This document shows positions 39,076 to 49,145 of a stretch of DNA of 64,000 bases, one piece after another. Below the pieces are notes generated by a model. That model searched no databases. It was given only the letters and a program-made list of their open reading frames with translations, and was not told the DNA's origin. The DNA comes from Pantoea conspicua. Lineage in GTDB: Bacteria; Pseudomonadota; Gammaproteobacteria; Enterobacterales; Enterobacteriaceae. Location: positions 1-64,000 of the forward strand of contig NZ_MLFN01000006.1 of assembly GCF_002095315.1 (NCBI RefSeq), in the 5' to 3' direction. Numbering within the stretch: position 1 is the stretch's first letter; each line of letters opens with the position of its first letter. The position numbers and the translations under genes are program-made.

Positions 39076-41928
39076 CTATCCTGCCCGGGTTTTACGTACC
39101 CGCTCTGCATAGATCGCCAGCGTCACCTTCAGCACATCTAAGGTCACCGGTTTCGACAGACAGTTATCCATACCCGCATCCATACAACGCTGCTTCTCTT
39201 CAGCCAGCGCGTTGGCCGTTACACCCACCACCGGGAACAGATGTCCCAGCTGACGGAGCCGCTGCGTCAGGCGATAGCCATCCATATTCGGCATGTTAAC
39301 GTCGGTCAGCACAATATCGATCTCATTGCGGCTCAGCACATTAAGCGCGTCTACCCCGTCCTGCGCGGTTTTGACCTGGTAGCCCAGGGTGCCGAGCTGT
39401 TCAGACAGCAGCATACGGTTGATCGGATGATCGTCAACAATCAGTACCATAATGTCGTCGTTATCTACTTTTTGCTCTACCGGCCCGGCCAGCAACAGCG
39501 CATCCGCTGCGTCACTGTCCAGCACGATGCGATAGATACGCGCCAGCAGCGTCGGGACTTCATGCAGCGTGGCGGTAGAATGAATCCAGCGTCCCGGATG
39601 AGGTTCACGTGGCATATCCACATGCGCCCCGTCAAAGGTGACCAGTGCCCGCAGCGGTAGATCTATATCCAGTTCGTGATCGGTCATCACCACATCCTCC
39701 GGGCCGGGCTTGCCGTTGTATTCAGCAACCTGAATGCCCTGCCGCCGCAACTGACGCGCAATAAATTCCGCCAGGTATTCGTTGCACATCGCCAGCCAGA
39801 TTTTCTTATCCTGCATCCCTTCCAGCAGCGGCAGCGCAGGTTGTTGCCTTTTATAAATCGGAATGCGTACGATGAACTGACTGCCCATGCCCGGCTCTGA
39901 GTCGACCTCAATATCGCCGTCCATCATGTTGATCAGTTTTTCACAAATCGCCAGCCCCAGCCCGGTACCCTGGAAATTACGCTGTACGCCATTGCCCACC
40001 TGGAAGAAAGGATCAAACAGCCGCGGCAGCTCTTTGGCCGGAATACCAACCCCGGTATCGCGCACGCGGAACGCCAGATAACCCTCGGCCACATACGCAT
40101 GCAGGATGATACAGCCGGTGTGGGTAAACTTAATCGCGTTATTCAGCAGGTTTGAGATCACCTGTTGCAGACGCAGCGGATCGCCATCCAGCACCTGCGG
40201 GACATCATGCTCTATGAAGCAGTAAAGCGTCAGCCGTTTCTTCACCACCAGCGACAGGTAGTTGCCCACGATATGGGTAACGATTTCACGCGGCGCGAAC
40301 GGACGCGGCTCAATCTTCAGCTGTTCCGACTCAATTTTAGAGAAGTCGAGAATGTCGCTGATGATTTTCAGCAACAGGCTGGAGGAGTTATTCATCGCGG
40401 TCACCAGCGAATCAATGCCGCTGGGCAGCTGCTTGGTCTGCAACAGATCGAGGTTGCCGATGATGCCGTAAAGCGGCGTGCGCAGTTCGTGACTGACGGT
40501 GGCGAGGAACATCGATTTCGACTGACTGGCCTGTTCCGCCGCGTGCGCCATCTCCTGCAGCGACTGCTCCATCCGGACACGCGCCGAGACATCCACCAGC
40601 ACGCAAATCGCTACGTTTTCATTGCGATAGCGCGAGTGAACAAAGCTGATTTGCAGGTTGGTGTTACTGCCGGTCAGCACATCGACAAAATTCACCTGCT
40701 GGCCGCCAATGATCTCATTCAGCCGCTGGCGATCTTCCTGGGTCAGCAGCGTCAGATAGTTGTGCGCCAGTTCATTGCTCAGAATATTGGTGCCATCACT
40801 GGTACGCAAGATACAGATACCCACCGGCGCGGAGGCGACAATTTTACGGTTAAACTGCTCATGCTCCTCCAGCCGGTGCGCATTCTCTTCGGCGGGCAGG
40901 AACATCCGGCGCTCAAACAGCCAGGCAAGGGTAAACAACAGTATCGCGCTGAAAATATTGAGCAGCAGTGCATTGATCATCATCAGCTTCAGCTGATCGA
41001 CCATCACCTGAGTCGGAATAGACCACACCACGCTAAGATCGGACGGCGGCAGCGGTTTCTTCAGTACCAGCTGGCGATAGCCGTTGAGATAGCCAAACCA
41101 GGTTTTATCGTCGGGCAGATCGTCCAGCGAAAAGCCGAGACCGCCACGGCGTGAATTAAGTAACGGACGATAATTTTCATCGGTTACCGAGGCGATAACC
41201 GGCAGGCTGCCTGGCTGAATAAATTCATCCAGCCGGATATTTTGCTCGACGCCGAGCAGCGCCTGCAGCTTATTGGCGACATAGACCGGCACCACCATGT
41301 AGAAGGTCCCGACACCCGGCTGGGCAGTACTGTTAATCCAGTACATCGGATTGCGGCGCTCTTCTTCATTGCTGTTGCGGTAGCGCAGCACGTTCTCACG
41401 CAGAGATTTCAGGCTACGTTCGCGATCGGCGTTGCTGCTACCGATGGTAAAGTCAGCCAGACACTGATTTTCGCCACCAATGAAAAATACCCGATTCAGC
41501 TCATACGACGAGGCGAAGTTACTTTTCCAGTAGTTGATGTAGTAGCTGAGGGAATCCAGCGAGTTACGCCAGGTGTTGCTCATTGAGGTACAGTCGCCAT
41601 CGGAAAACAGCGGTGTAAACTGCGGCTGAGCCGCCTTGCCTGGCATCATGCCGGTCAGTACATCCAGCCCGCTGCTGGCGTTGGTTAAGCGGTTCTCGGT
41701 GATATATTTCAGCTCACGCATCATGTCGGCTGAATGCCGGACATACCACTGAATAGATCCGTAATTACTGGCGAACTCCTGACGAACCTGCGTCTCTTTT
41801 TCATGCAACACGCTGATGATATAGAAGGCAGTCAGTACGGCGCCCAGCATCCAGATTAGCAGCGCCAGCGCGCGAAAAAGATAGCGCGAGATGCGAAGCG
41901 TGGTGCGGAAAGAGACAGGATATTTCAA
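39076..41928 (-). CDS. rcsC: Hybrid sensor kinase RcsC
   Basis: A 950-aa hybrid histidine kinase heading the Rcs phosphorelay. It has a first membrane span near residues 20-40, a periplasmic domain, a second span near residue 310, a PAS-like/HAMP-like linker, the His-kinase H-box (Ser-His-Glu-Leu-Arg-Thr-Pro-Leu-Tyr-Gly), N and G boxes (Gly-Thr-Gly-Leu-Gly-Leu-Ala-Ile), an RcsC-specific ABL-type domain, and a receiver with the acceptor Asp in Leu-Thr-Asp-Val-Asn-Met-Pro-Asn-Met-Asp-Gly. The E. coli-like start Met-Lys-Tyr...Ser-Phe-Arg-Thr-Thr-Leu aligns with a TTG at 41926-41928, so I use it. An ATG at 42000 would add 24 residues. It is convergent with rcsB. Confidence 0.92.
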   Translation of the reverse strand: MKYPVSFRTTLRISRYLFRALALLIWMLGAVLTAFYIISVLHEKETQVRQEFASNYGSIQWYVRHSADMMRELKYITENRLTNASSGLDVLTGMMPGKAAQPQFTPLFSDGDCTSMSNTWRNSLDSLSYYINYWKSNFASSYELNRVFFIGGENQCLADFTIGSSNADRERSLKSLRENVLRYRNSNEEERRNPMYWINSTAQPGVGTFYMVVPVYVANKLQALLGVEQNIRLDEFIQPGSLPVIASVTDENYRPLLNSRRGGLGFSLDDLPDDKTWFGYLNGYRQLVLKKPLPPSDLSVVWSIPTQVMVDQLKLMMINALLLNIFSAILLFTLAWLFERRMFLPAEENAHRLEEHEQFNRKIVASAPVGICILRTSDGTNILSNELAHNYLTLLTQEDRQRLNEIIGGQQVNFVDVLTGSNTNLQISFVHSRYRNENVAICVLVDVSARVRMEQSLQEMAHAAEQASQSKSMFLATVSHELRTPLYGIIGNLDLLQTKQLPSGIDSLVTAMNNSSSLLLKIISDILDFSKIESEQLKIEPRPFAPREIVTHIVGNYLSLVVKKRLTLYCFIEHDVPQVLDGDPLRLQQVISNLLNNAIKFTHTGCIILHAYVAEGYLAFRVRDTGVGIPAKELPRLFDPFFQVGNGVQRNFQGTGLGLAICEKLINMMDGDIEVDSEPGMGSQFIVRIPIYKRQQPALPLLEGMQDKKIWLAMCNEYLAEFIARQLRRQGIQVAEYNGKPGPEDVVMTDHELDIDLPLRALVTFDGAHVDMPREPHPGRWIHSTATLHEVPTLLARIYRIVLDSDAADALLLAGPVEQKVDNDDIMVLIVDDHPINRMLLSEQLGTLGYQVKTAQDGVDALNVLSRNEIDIVLTDVNMPNMDGYRLTQRLRQLGHLFPVVGVTANALAEEKQRCMDAGMDNCLSKPVTLDVLKVTLAIYAERVRKTRAG

Positions 41929-42132
41929 GTGGAACTCGCAGTTGGCAAGGTTAGTCGCATCATCGATTTTTAATGCCCATACACTAGCTTTAACGGGCAA
42001 AAAAAGCCAGTCGGTAGCGGGTTTAGCGCCAGGTTTGGGAATCTTTTAACTCTGCCTTACGCCCCTGCTGTTTTTTCACAAAGTGAAGCCGGTGACAGCA
42101 GGATAAGCATCCGACAGCGCTTAGAAACAAAC

Positions 42133-42318
42133 GCACCACAGCCAGACCAGAAAGGCCCGCTCTGCCCGAAGAGCAAAGCGTCCGCGCCAGGGATGGACGC
42201 GGCCGATCCGCCGGGAAGCGGGATTCCTTTGCGATCGGGCAGTGCGGGCCTTTCGGCCGCACCCAGCTCACCGCAGCGCCTTCACCGCTTCACTCCATCA
42301 CACCCCACAACTACCAGC
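42133..42318. repeat. Structured intergenic repeat, copy 1 (186 bp)
   Basis: First unit of a two-copy tandem repeat. It carries a long imperfect inverted repeat: AAAGGCCCGCTCTGCCCGA near 42152 pairs with TCGGGCAGTGCGGGCCTTT near 42236, with one mismatch. Inside is a GC-rich core, GCGTCCGCGCC followed by GATGGACGCGG, that can fold on its own. Confidence 0.8.
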
Positions 42319-42504
42319 GCACCACAGCCAGACCAAGAAAGGCCCTCTCTGCCCGAAGAGCAAAGCGTCCGCGCCAGGGATGGCGCGGCCGATCCGCCGG
42401 GAAGCGGGATTCCTTTGCGATCGGGCAGTGCGGGTCTTTCGTCCGCACCCAGCTCACCGCAGCGCCCTCCACCGCTTCACTCCACCACCGCCCCCCACTC
42501 ACCG
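42319..42504. repeat. Structured intergenic repeat, copy 2 (186 bp)
   Basis: Second unit, differing from copy 1 at few positions until it decays near the end. One inserted A (CCAAG) and one lost A (GGATGGCGCGG) keep the period at 186. The outer stem is weakened by a base change in each arm (GGCCCT and GGGTCT). It uses the same core as the element at 50584-50703. Confidence 0.8.
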
Positions 42505-42537
42505 CAGCGCCACCTCAATGCTCCCTCCATCAGCGCC

Positions 42538-42577
42538 AAAAAAAACGGCAGGCCGGGTTTCCCCTGGCCTGCCGTTT
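42538..42577 (-). terminator. Terminator of gyrA
   Basis: AAACGGCAGGCC (42543-42554) pairs with GGCCTGCCGTTT (42566-42577). On the minus strand the 12-bp stem is followed by a run of eight T. It lies 31 bases after the gyrA stop. Confidence 0.9.
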
Positions 42578-42608
42578 CGGCAACGAATCTCAGCTTACGT
42601 CAGACAAA

Positions 42609-45281
42609 TTACTCTTCGTCTTCAGCCGCGTCGTCTTCGTCTTCCGCATCCGCTTCCGGTGCAATCTCTTCATCGTCGATCTCCGCTTCCGGCGCGATAT
42701 CTTCCTCGCCTTCCGCTACGCTCCCGTCGATTGAATCCAGCTCTTCTTCTTCAACCGGTTCAGCAACGCGTTGCAGACCCACCACGTTCTCATCTTCTGC
42801 CGTACGAATCAGAATCACACCCTGGGTATTACGACCCACGATGCTGACTTCAGAGACGCGAGTACGCACCAGCGTACCGGCATCGGTGATCATCATAATC
42901 TGATCGCCATCGACTACCTGAACCGCGCCAATCACCGGACCGTTACGATCGGTCACTTTGATCGAGATAACACCCTGCGTCGCACGCGACTTAGTCGGGT
43001 ATTCGCTGTTGGCGGTACGTTTACCGTAGCCATTTTGCGTCACGGTCAGGATTGCACCCTCTTCACGCGGCACAATCAACGACACCACGCGATCGCCTTC
43101 GGCCAGCTTGATACCGCGCACACCGGATGCGGTACGGCCCATCGCACGAACCGCGGTTTCCGCGAAACGCACCACTTTACCGGCCGCAGAGAACAGCATC
43201 GCTTCATCGTTACCGTTGGTCAGCGCCACGCCGATCAGCTCGTCGTCGTCACGCAGATTCACGGCAATAATGCCGGCGCTACGCGGACGGCTGAACTCTT
43301 TCAGCGCGGTCTTCTTCACGGTACCGAGTGCAGTCGCCATGAAGATGTTAAAGCCTTCGGTATACTCGCGTACCGGCAGAATCGCGGTAATACGTTCGTT
43401 GGCTTCCAGCGGCAGCAGGTTAACGATCGGACGTCCACGCGCCCCACGGCTCGCTTCTGGCAGCTGATAAACCTTCATCCAGTAGAGACGGCCACGGCTT
43501 GAGAAGCAGAGAATAGTGTCATGGGTATTGGCAACCAGCAGGCGATCAATGAAGTCCTCTTCTTTGATACGCGCGGCCGATTTGCCTTTACCACCACGAC
43601 GCTGCGCTTCGTAATCGGTCAGAGGCTGATACTTCACATAGCCCTGATGCGACAGCGTCACGACCACATCTTCCTGATTGATCAGATCTTCGATATTGAT
43701 GTCAGCAGTATTGGCGGTGATCTCGGTACGACGCTCATCGCCAAACTGATCGCGCATCAGTTCCAGCTCTTCGCGAATCACTTCCATCAGACGCTCGGCG
43801 CTGGACAGGATGTGCAGCAGTTCAGCGATCTGATCCAGCAGTGCTTTATACTCATCCAGCAGTTTTTCATGCTCAAGGCCGGTCAGTTTCTGCAGACGCA
43901 GATCCAGAATCGCCTGAGCTTGCTGCTCGGTCAGATAGTACTGGCCGTCACGGATACCGAACTGCGCATCCAGCCACTCCGGACGCGCGGCATCATCACC
44001 GGCACGTTCCAGCATCGCGGAAACGTTGCCCAGATCCCACGCCTGCGCAATCAGACCCGCTTTGGCTTCCGCCGGGCTTGGCGCACGACGAATCAGTTCA
44101 ATAATCGGATCGATGTTGGCCAGCGCAATCGCCAGACCTTCAAGGATATGCGCACGGTCACGGGCTTTACGCAGTTCAAAGATGGTACGACGCGTCACCA
44201 CTTCACGACGATGGCGGACAAAGGCTTCCAGAATCTCCTTCAGCGCCATAATCTTCGGCTGACCCTGATGCAGCGCCACCATGTTGATGCCGAACGAGGT
44301 CTGCAGCTGAGTCAGTGAATAGAGATTATTCAGCACCACTTCGCCGACCGCATCACGCTTAATCTCAATCACGATGCGCATACCGTCTTTATCAGACTCA
44401 TCACGCAGTGCGCTGATGCCTTCGACGCGCTTCTCTTTCACCAGCTCGGCGATTTTCTCAATCAGACGCGCCTTGTTAACCTGGTAAGGCAGCTCATGAA
44501 TGATGATGGTCTCACGGCCGGTTTTAGCGTCCGCTTCCACTTCGCCACGCGCACGGATATAAATTTTGCCGCGCCCGGTACGGTAGGCTTCTTCAATGCC
44601 ACGACGACCATTGATGATGGCAGCGGTCGGGAAATCGGGTCCCGGAATGTGCTCCATCAGCCCTTCAATGCTGATGTTCTCATCTTCAATGTAGGCCAGG
44701 CAGCCGTTGATCACTTCGCGCAGGTTATGCGGCGGAATATTGGTTGCCATCCCCACGGCGATACCGGAGGAACCGTTAACCAGCAGGTTGGGAATTTTGG
44801 TCGGCAGAACTTCAGGGATCTGCTCAGTGCCGTCGTAGTTAGGGACAAAATCGACGGTCTCTTTTTCCAGGTCAGCTAACAGATCGTGGGCGATTCTGGA
44901 CATGCGGACTTCGGTATAACGCATCGCCGCAGCGGAGTCACCGTCGATGGAGCCGAAGTTGCCTTGACCGTCCACCAGCATGTAACGCAGGGAGAAAGGC
45001 TGGGCCATACGTACAATGGTGTCGTAAACGGCGGAATCACCATGCGGGTGATATTTACCGATAACGTCACCCACGACGCGGGCAGATTTTTTATAGGGTT
45101 TGTTCCAGTCGTTACCCAGTTCGCTCATCGCAAAGAGTACGCGACGATGCACCGGCTTCAGGCCGTCACGCACATCGGGTAAAGCTCGGCCAACGATGAC
45201 CGACATGGCGTAATCGAGGTAAGAATTCTTTAACTCTTCTTCGATATTGACCGGTGTAATTTCTCTCGCAAGGTCGCTCAT
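42609..45281 (-). CDS. gyrA: DNA gyrase subunit A
   Basis: This 890-aa type IIA topoisomerase subunit introduces negative supercoils with GyrB. The catalytic Tyr lies in Ala-Met-Arg-Tyr-Thr-Glu-Val (position 122 by E. coli numbering). The quinolone-resistance region reads Gly-Asp-Ser-Ala-Val-Tyr-Asp, so Ser83 and Asp87 are the sensitive type. A conserved [10 protein letters not shown] segment and the C-terminal beta-pinwheel with its Gln-Arg-Arg-Gly-Gly-Lys-Gly GyrA box are present. The acidic tail (many Glu/Asp/Ala) is longer than in E. coli (875 aa). The gene is divergent from ubiG, as in E. coli. Confidence 0.98.
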   Translation of the reverse strand: MSDLAREITPVNIEEELKNSYLDYAMSVIVGRALPDVRDGLKPVHRRVLFAMSELGNDWNKPYKKSARVVGDVIGKYHPHGDSAVYDTIVRMAQPFSLRYMLVDGQGNFGSIDGDSAAAMRYTEVRMSRIAHDLLADLEKETVDFVPNYDGTEQIPEVLPTKIPNLLVNGSSGIAVGMATNIPPHNLREVINGCLAYIEDENISIEGLMEHIPGPDFPTAAIINGRRGIEEAYRTGRGKIYIRARGEVEADAKTGRETIIIHELPYQVNKARLIEKIAELVKEKRVEGISALRDESDKDGMRIVIEIKRDAVGEVVLNNLYSLTQLQTSFGINMVALHQGQPKIMALKEILEAFVRHRREVVTRRTIFELRKARDRAHILEGLAIALANIDPIIELIRRAPSPAEAKAGLIAQAWDLGNVSAMLERAGDDAARPEWLDAQFGIRDGQYYLTEQQAQAILDLRLQKLTGLEHEKLLDEYKALLDQIAELLHILSSAERLMEVIREELELMRDQFGDERRTEITANTADINIEDLINQEDVVVTLSHQGYVKYQPLTDYEAQRRGGKGKSAARIKEEDFIDRLLVANTHDTILCFSSRGRLYWMKVYQLPEASRGARGRPIVNLLPLEANERITAILPVREYTEGFNIFMATALGTVKKTALKEFSRPRSAGIIAVNLRDDDELIGVALTNGNDEAMLFSAAGKVVRFAETAVRAMGRTASGVRGIKLAEGDRVVSLIVPREEGAILTVTQNGYGKRTANSEYPTKSRATQGVISIKVTDRNGPVIGAVQVVDGDQIMMITDAGTLVRTRVSEVSIVGRNTQGVILIRTAEDENVVGLQRVAEPVEEEELDSIDGSVAEGEEDIAPEAEIDDEEIAPEADAEDEDDAAEDEE

Positions 45282-45326
45282 GGAGCCGCTATCCCTCTAC
45301 TTAATCCCGGATTTTAAAGGTGCGAA

Positions 45327-45355
45327 AGTATATCACACTGCAATGCTCTGGTGAA
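45327..45355 (-). promoter_or_regulatory. gyrA promoter
   Basis: On the minus strand TGATATACT gives an extended -10 (TATACT at 45327-45332), and TTCACC (45350-45355) lies 17 bases upstream as -35. Leader to the ATG is about 40 nt. By family knowledge gyrA is induced by relaxation of DNA. Confidence 0.65.
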
Positions 45356-45458
45356 CGTTAACCACCGATTTCAGCCGCTTTTCCTTGCGCCTGAAAGGTG
45401 TGCCATAACCGGTTAAGCGTTTATACTGATGGCACATTTTGTCAGGAGTTACGATTCA

Positions 45459-46184
45459 ATGAATGCACAACCGCAGAATCATCAGCAGAACGTCGATGCG
45501 CAGGAAATTGCCAAATTTGAGGCCGTGGCCTCGCGCTGGTGGGATCTGGAGGGTGAATTTAAACCGTTGCACCGGATCAACCCGCTGCGGCTGGGCTATA
45601 TCGCCCAACACAGCAACGGTCTGTTTGGTAAAACCGTGCTCGACGTCGGCTGTGGCGGCGGCATCTTAGCGGAAAGCATGGCGCGTGAAGGTGCTATCGT
45701 CACCGGACTGGATATGGGCGCTGAACCACTGGCCGTGGCGCGCCTGCATGCCCAGGAGAGCGGCGTCACGCTCGACTATGTCCAGCAGACGGTGGAAGCG
45801 CACGCGGAACAGCACGCCGGAAAATATGATGTGGTGACCTGCATGGAGATGCTGGAGCATGTGCCCGATCCGCGCTCGGTGGTTCACGCCTGCGCGCAGC
45901 TGGTCAAGCCCGGTGGCGAAGTCTTCTTCTCTACCCTTAACCGCAACCCGAAAGCCTGGCTGCTGGCGGTGTTTGGCGCTGAATATGTGCTGCGCATGGT
46001 GCCGCGCGGCACCCACGACGTGAAGAAGTTTATCCGTCCCTCCGAGCTGCTGGGCTGGGTAGATGAAACCGCGCTGCGTGAACGCCACATCATCGGCCTG
46101 CACTACAACCCCGTCACCAACCGCTTTAAGCTGGCACCGGGTACCGACGTCAACTATATGGTGCATACCCACCGCGCGGTCTGA
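45459..46184 (+). CDS. ubiG: Ubiquinone biosynthesis O-methyltransferase UbiG
   Basis: A 241-aa S-adenosylmethionine-dependent enzyme that performs both O-methylations of ubiquinone synthesis. The SAM-binding motif [10 protein letters not shown] is intact, as are Thr-Gly-Leu-Asp-Met-Gly and Cys-Met-Glu-Met-Leu-Glu-His-Val. ATG 45459 follows CAGGAG; an upstream in-frame ATG at 45429 has no RBS. The conserved N-terminal [10 protein letters not shown] segment aligns with the family. It is divergent from gyrA and about 600 bases before nrdA; the E. coli gene yfaL that lies between is absent. Ubiquinone is the electron acceptor of the NADH dehydrogenase encoded at the other end of the window. Confidence 0.97.
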   Translation: MNAQPQNHQQNVDAQEIAKFEAVASRWWDLEGEFKPLHRINPLRLGYIAQHSNGLFGKTVLDVGCGGGILAESMAREGAIVTGLDMGAEPLAVARLHAQESGVTLDYVQQTVEAHAEQHAGKYDVVTCMEMLEHVPDPRSVVHACAQLVKPGGEVFFSTLNRNPKAWLLAVFGAEYVLRMVPRGTHDVKKFIRPSELLGWVDETALRERHIIGLHYNPVTNRFKLAPGTDVNYMVHTHRAV

Positions 46185-46783
46185 GTCACGCGGCCCGGCG
46201 GATAGCGCACGGGCCTCGCCGCAGGATCAAGCGTCAGCAGCTTTCATCTGCTGGCGCCGTCACCGCTTCCCGCCCTCCTTTATTATCCGTTCATCGGCAG
46301 CCAGGCGGCTACCGCGTAGCGGGTTGCTCCACCGCCGGGGGCACCATTCTGTTATCGGCCAACGGGTTAGACTGAACCGGTACTGGCTGACCCAGATGCG
46401 CATCGCGTGTTCGACTGCCAGCAGAAGCGCGGGTAGCGGATTTTGGCGATTTTTCACCCTTTCTCAGGCCTGGCAGAGCGGATTGAATAAGAAATACGCG
46501 CCCGATCAAATTAAGAAAAAAAAGTGGGATCCGGTTGACATGATGGCGAGCCTTATAAGACGCGGGCTAAGAAATTTCGCAGAAATTACAACCCCTCCAG
46601 ACATCATTTTTTCCTCTTGTTAAGCGGCAGTAAAATACTAAAATATGCCCCCATATAGTTATGGCTTTAGCCCAAACCCCCTAGATGTTGTGTTTATCCA
46701 CATATTATTCACAATGAATATGCTGTGTATAAACCGGGATTTCTTTTAATTTTTGGATACTCACGCAAAGGTAAAAACGCGAC
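46185..46783. other. ubiG-nrdA intergenic region
   Basis: About 600 bases. The first part holds small hairpins (CAGCAG/CTGCTG near 46232-46252) without T-runs. Positions 46260-46509 on the minus strand carry overlapping small frames in two phases with no clear RBS, which look like the debris of a coding or mobile segment. The last 150 bases become AT-rich and hold the nrdA control region, with DnaA boxes at 46694-46713. No gene is called with confidence. Confidence 0.5.
46694..46713 (+). promoter_or_regulatory. Two DnaA boxes upstream of nrdA
   Basis: TTATCCACA (46694-46702) and TTATTCACA (46705-46713) are two consensus DnaA 9-mers two bases apart on the same strand. E. coli nrdAB is regulated by DnaA at similar boxes, linking reductase expression to replication initiation. 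A CATATAGTTATG stretch (about 46666-46677) and GAATATGCTGTGT (about 46716-46728) resemble NrdR half-sites, but the match to that consensus is loose. Confidence 0.7.
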
Positions 46784-49069
46784 ATGAACCAAAGTCTGCT
46801 CGTTACTAAACGCGATGGCCGCCAGGAGCGCATTGATCTCGACAAAATTCACCGTGTACTGGACTGGGCAGCCGAAGGGCTGAACAACGTCTCAGTATCG
46901 CAGGTGGAGCTGCGCTCCCACATTCAGTTCTATGATGGCATCAGAACGTCTGACATTCATGAGACCATCATCAAGGCCGCAGCAGACCTCATCTCTCGCG
47001 ATGCCCCGGATTATCAGTACCTCGCCGCACGCCTGGCGATCTTCCATCTGCGCAAAAAAGCGTATGGCCAGTTTGAGCCACCGAAGCTGTATGACCAGGT
47101 CGTTAAAATGGTCGGCATGGGCAAATATGACCGTCACCTGCTGGAAGATTACAGCGAAGAAGAGTTTGCTCAGATGGACGAGTTCCTCGACCACTGGCGT
47201 GACATGAACTTCTCCTACGCCGCCGTGAAGCAGCTGGAAGGTAAATACCTGGTGCAGAACCGCGTCTCGGGCGAAATCTACGAGAGTGCGCAGTTCCTCT
47301 ATATCCTGGTCGCTGCCTGCCTGTTCTCTGGCTATCCGCGCGAAACGCGTATGGATTACATCAAGCGCTTCTACGATGCGATCTCGACCTTCAAAATCTC
47401 ATTGCCGACGCCGATCATGTCCGGCGTGCGCACGCCAACGCGTCAGTTCAGCTCCTGCGTACTGATTGAATGCGGCGACAGCCTGGACTCGATCAACGCC
47501 ACCTCCAGCGCGATTGTGAAATATGTTTCTCAGCGCGCCGGTATCGGCATCAACGCCGGTCGTATCCGTGCGCTGGGTAGTCCAATCCGTGGCGGTGAAG
47601 CGTTCCATACCGGCTGTATCCCGTTCTATAAGCACTTCCAGACAGCGGTGAAGTCCTGTTCTCAGGGCGGTGTACGCGGCGGCGCAGCGACGCTGTTCTA
47701 CCCGATGTGGCATCTGGAAATCGAAAGCCTGCTGGTACTGAAAAACAACCGTGGCGTAGAAGGTAACCGCGTGCGTCACATGGACTACGGCGTGCAGCTC
47801 AACAAGCTGATGTATCAGCGCCTGCTGAAAGGGGAAGATATCACCCTGTTCAGCCCGTCTGATGTGCCAGGCCTGTATGATGCGTTCTTCGCCGATCAGG
47901 ATGAGTTTGAGCGTCTCTACACTAAATATGAGCAGGACCAGAGCATCCGTAAGCAGCGGGTCAAAGCGGTCGACCTGTTCTCACTGATGATGCAGGAACG
48001 TGCTTCTACCGGCCGTATCTACATTCAGAACGTCGATCACTGCAACACCCACAGCCCGTTTGACGCCAGCATCGCGCCGGTTCGCCAGTCTAACCTCTGC
48101 CTTGAGATCGCACTGCCGACCAAGCCACTGGAAGATGTGAACGACGAAAACGGTGAGATCGCCCTGTGTACGCTGTCAGCCTTCAACCTTGGCGCGATTG
48201 AAAGCCTGGACGATCTGGAAGAGCTGGCGACCCTGGCGGTACGTGCGCTCGATGCGCTGCTCGATTATCAGGACTACCCGATCCCGGCGGCTAAACGTGG
48301 TGCAATGGGTCGTCGTACCCTGGGTATCGGCGTGATCAACTACGCTTACTACCTGGCGAAACATGGTGTGCGTTACTCCGATGGCAGCGCTAATGGCCTG
48401 ACCCATAAAACCTTTGAAGCCATTCAGTATTACCTGCTGAAAGCCTCCAATGCGCTGGCGAAAGAGCAAGGTGCCTGCCCGTGGTTCAACGAAACCACCT
48501 ATGCGCAGGGCATTCTGCCGATCGACACCTACAAGAAAGATCTCGATACCATCAGCAACGAGCCGCTGCACCTGGACTGGGAAAGCCTGCGTGAAGAGAT
48601 TAAAACGCACGGCCTGCGTAACTCAACGCTCTCTGCACTGATGCCGTCTGAGACCTCATCGCAGATCTCCAATGCCACTAACGGCATTGAACCGCCGCGC
48701 GGCCACATCAGCATTAAAGCCTCGAAAGATGGCATTCTGCGTCAGGTGGTGCCGGAGTATGAGCGTCTGAAAGACCAGTACGAACTGCTGTGGGAAATGC
48801 CGAACAATGACGGTTACCTGCAACTGGTGGGTCTGATGCAGAAGTTTATCGACCAGGCGATCTCCTCTAACACCAACTACGATCCGTCGCGCTTCGCCAA
48901 CGGCAAAGTGCCGATGAAGCAGCTGCTGAAAGATCTGCTAACGGCGTACAAGTTTGGCGTGAAAACGCTCTACTACCAGAACACCCGTGACGGTGCGGAA
49001 GATGCACAGGATGACCTGGCCCCTTCTATCCAGGATGATGGCTGCGAAAGCGGCGCATGTAAGATCTAA
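46784..49069 (+). CDS. nrdA: Class Ia ribonucleoside-diphosphate reductase alpha subunit
   Basis: This 761-aa large subunit reduces ribonucleoside diphosphates to deoxyribonucleotides, identical in length to E. coli NrdA. It has an N-terminal ATP-cone, the active-site Asn-Leu-Cys-Leu-Glu motif (Cys439 type), the redox pair partner in Phe-Ser-Ser-Cys-Val-Leu-Ile-Glu-Cys, and the C-terminal flexible Cys-Glu-Ser-Gly-Ala-Cys-Lys-Ile tail that passes electrons from thioredoxin. AAGGT lies about 13 bases before ATG 46784, longer than usual. First gene of nrdA-nrdB-yfaE. Confidence 0.98.
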   Translation: MNQSLLVTKRDGRQERIDLDKIHRVLDWAAEGLNNVSVSQVELRSHIQFYDGIRTSDIHETIIKAAADLISRDAPDYQYLAARLAIFHLRKKAYGQFEPPKLYDQVVKMVGMGKYDRHLLEDYSEEEFAQMDEFLDHWRDMNFSYAAVKQLEGKYLVQNRVSGEIYESAQFLYILVAACLFSGYPRETRMDYIKRFYDAISTFKISLPTPIMSGVRTPTRQFSSCVLIECGDSLDSINATSSAIVKYVSQRAGIGINAGRIRALGSPIRGGEAFHTGCIPFYKHFQTAVKSCSQGGVRGGAATLFYPMWHLEIESLLVLKNNRGVEGNRVRHMDYGVQLNKLMYQRLLKGEDITLFSPSDVPGLYDAFFADQDEFERLYTKYEQDQSIRKQRVKAVDLFSLMMQERASTGRIYIQNVDHCNTHSPFDASIAPVRQSNLCLEIALPTKPLEDVNDENGEIALCTLSAFNLGAIESLDDLEELATLAVRALDALLDYQDYPIPAAKRGAMGRRTLGIGVINYAYYLAKHGVRYSDGSANGLTHKTFEAIQYYLLKASNALAKEQGACPWFNETTYAQGILPIDTYKKDLDTISNEPLHLDWESLREEIKTHGLRNSTLSALMPSETSSQISNATNGIEPPRGHISIKASKDGILRQVVPEYERLKDQYELLWEMPNNDGYLQLVGLMQKFIDQAISSNTNYDPSRFANGKVPMKQLLKDLLTAYKFGVKTLYYQNTRDGAEDAQDDLAPSIQDDGCESGACKI

Positions 49070-49074
49070 CGGGC

Positions 49075-49095
49075 GGGCGGGAGAGACTCCCGCCC
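49075..49095 (+). promoter_or_regulatory. Hairpin between nrdA and nrdB
   Basis: GGGCGGGAG (49075-49083) pairs with CTCCCGCCC (49087-49095) across AGA, just after the nrdA stop. There is no T-run, so it is more likely an mRNA-stability or partial-attenuation element than a terminator. Confidence 0.5.
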
Positions 49096-49145
49096 CACTC
49101 CTTTCACGGGGCGGCTTCGCTTCGTCTACTTTTGGACATTTTTTT

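Larger units (their letters stand above)
41929..42537. other. rcsC-gyrA intergenic region
   Basis: About 600 bases between the rcsC start and the gyrA terminator. The part next to rcsC (41929-42130) should hold the rcsC promoter. The rest (42133-42504) is a tandem structured repeat listed separately, and CTCACCGCAGCGCC recurs a third time around 42499-42512. Open frames here only reflect the GC-rich repeat. Confidence 0.6.

Noticed and set aside
42193-42903. Plus-strand frames across the rcsC-gyrA gap and into gyrA
   Set aside because: Ser/Pro-rich translations of the structured repeat and antisense of the gyrA acidic tail.
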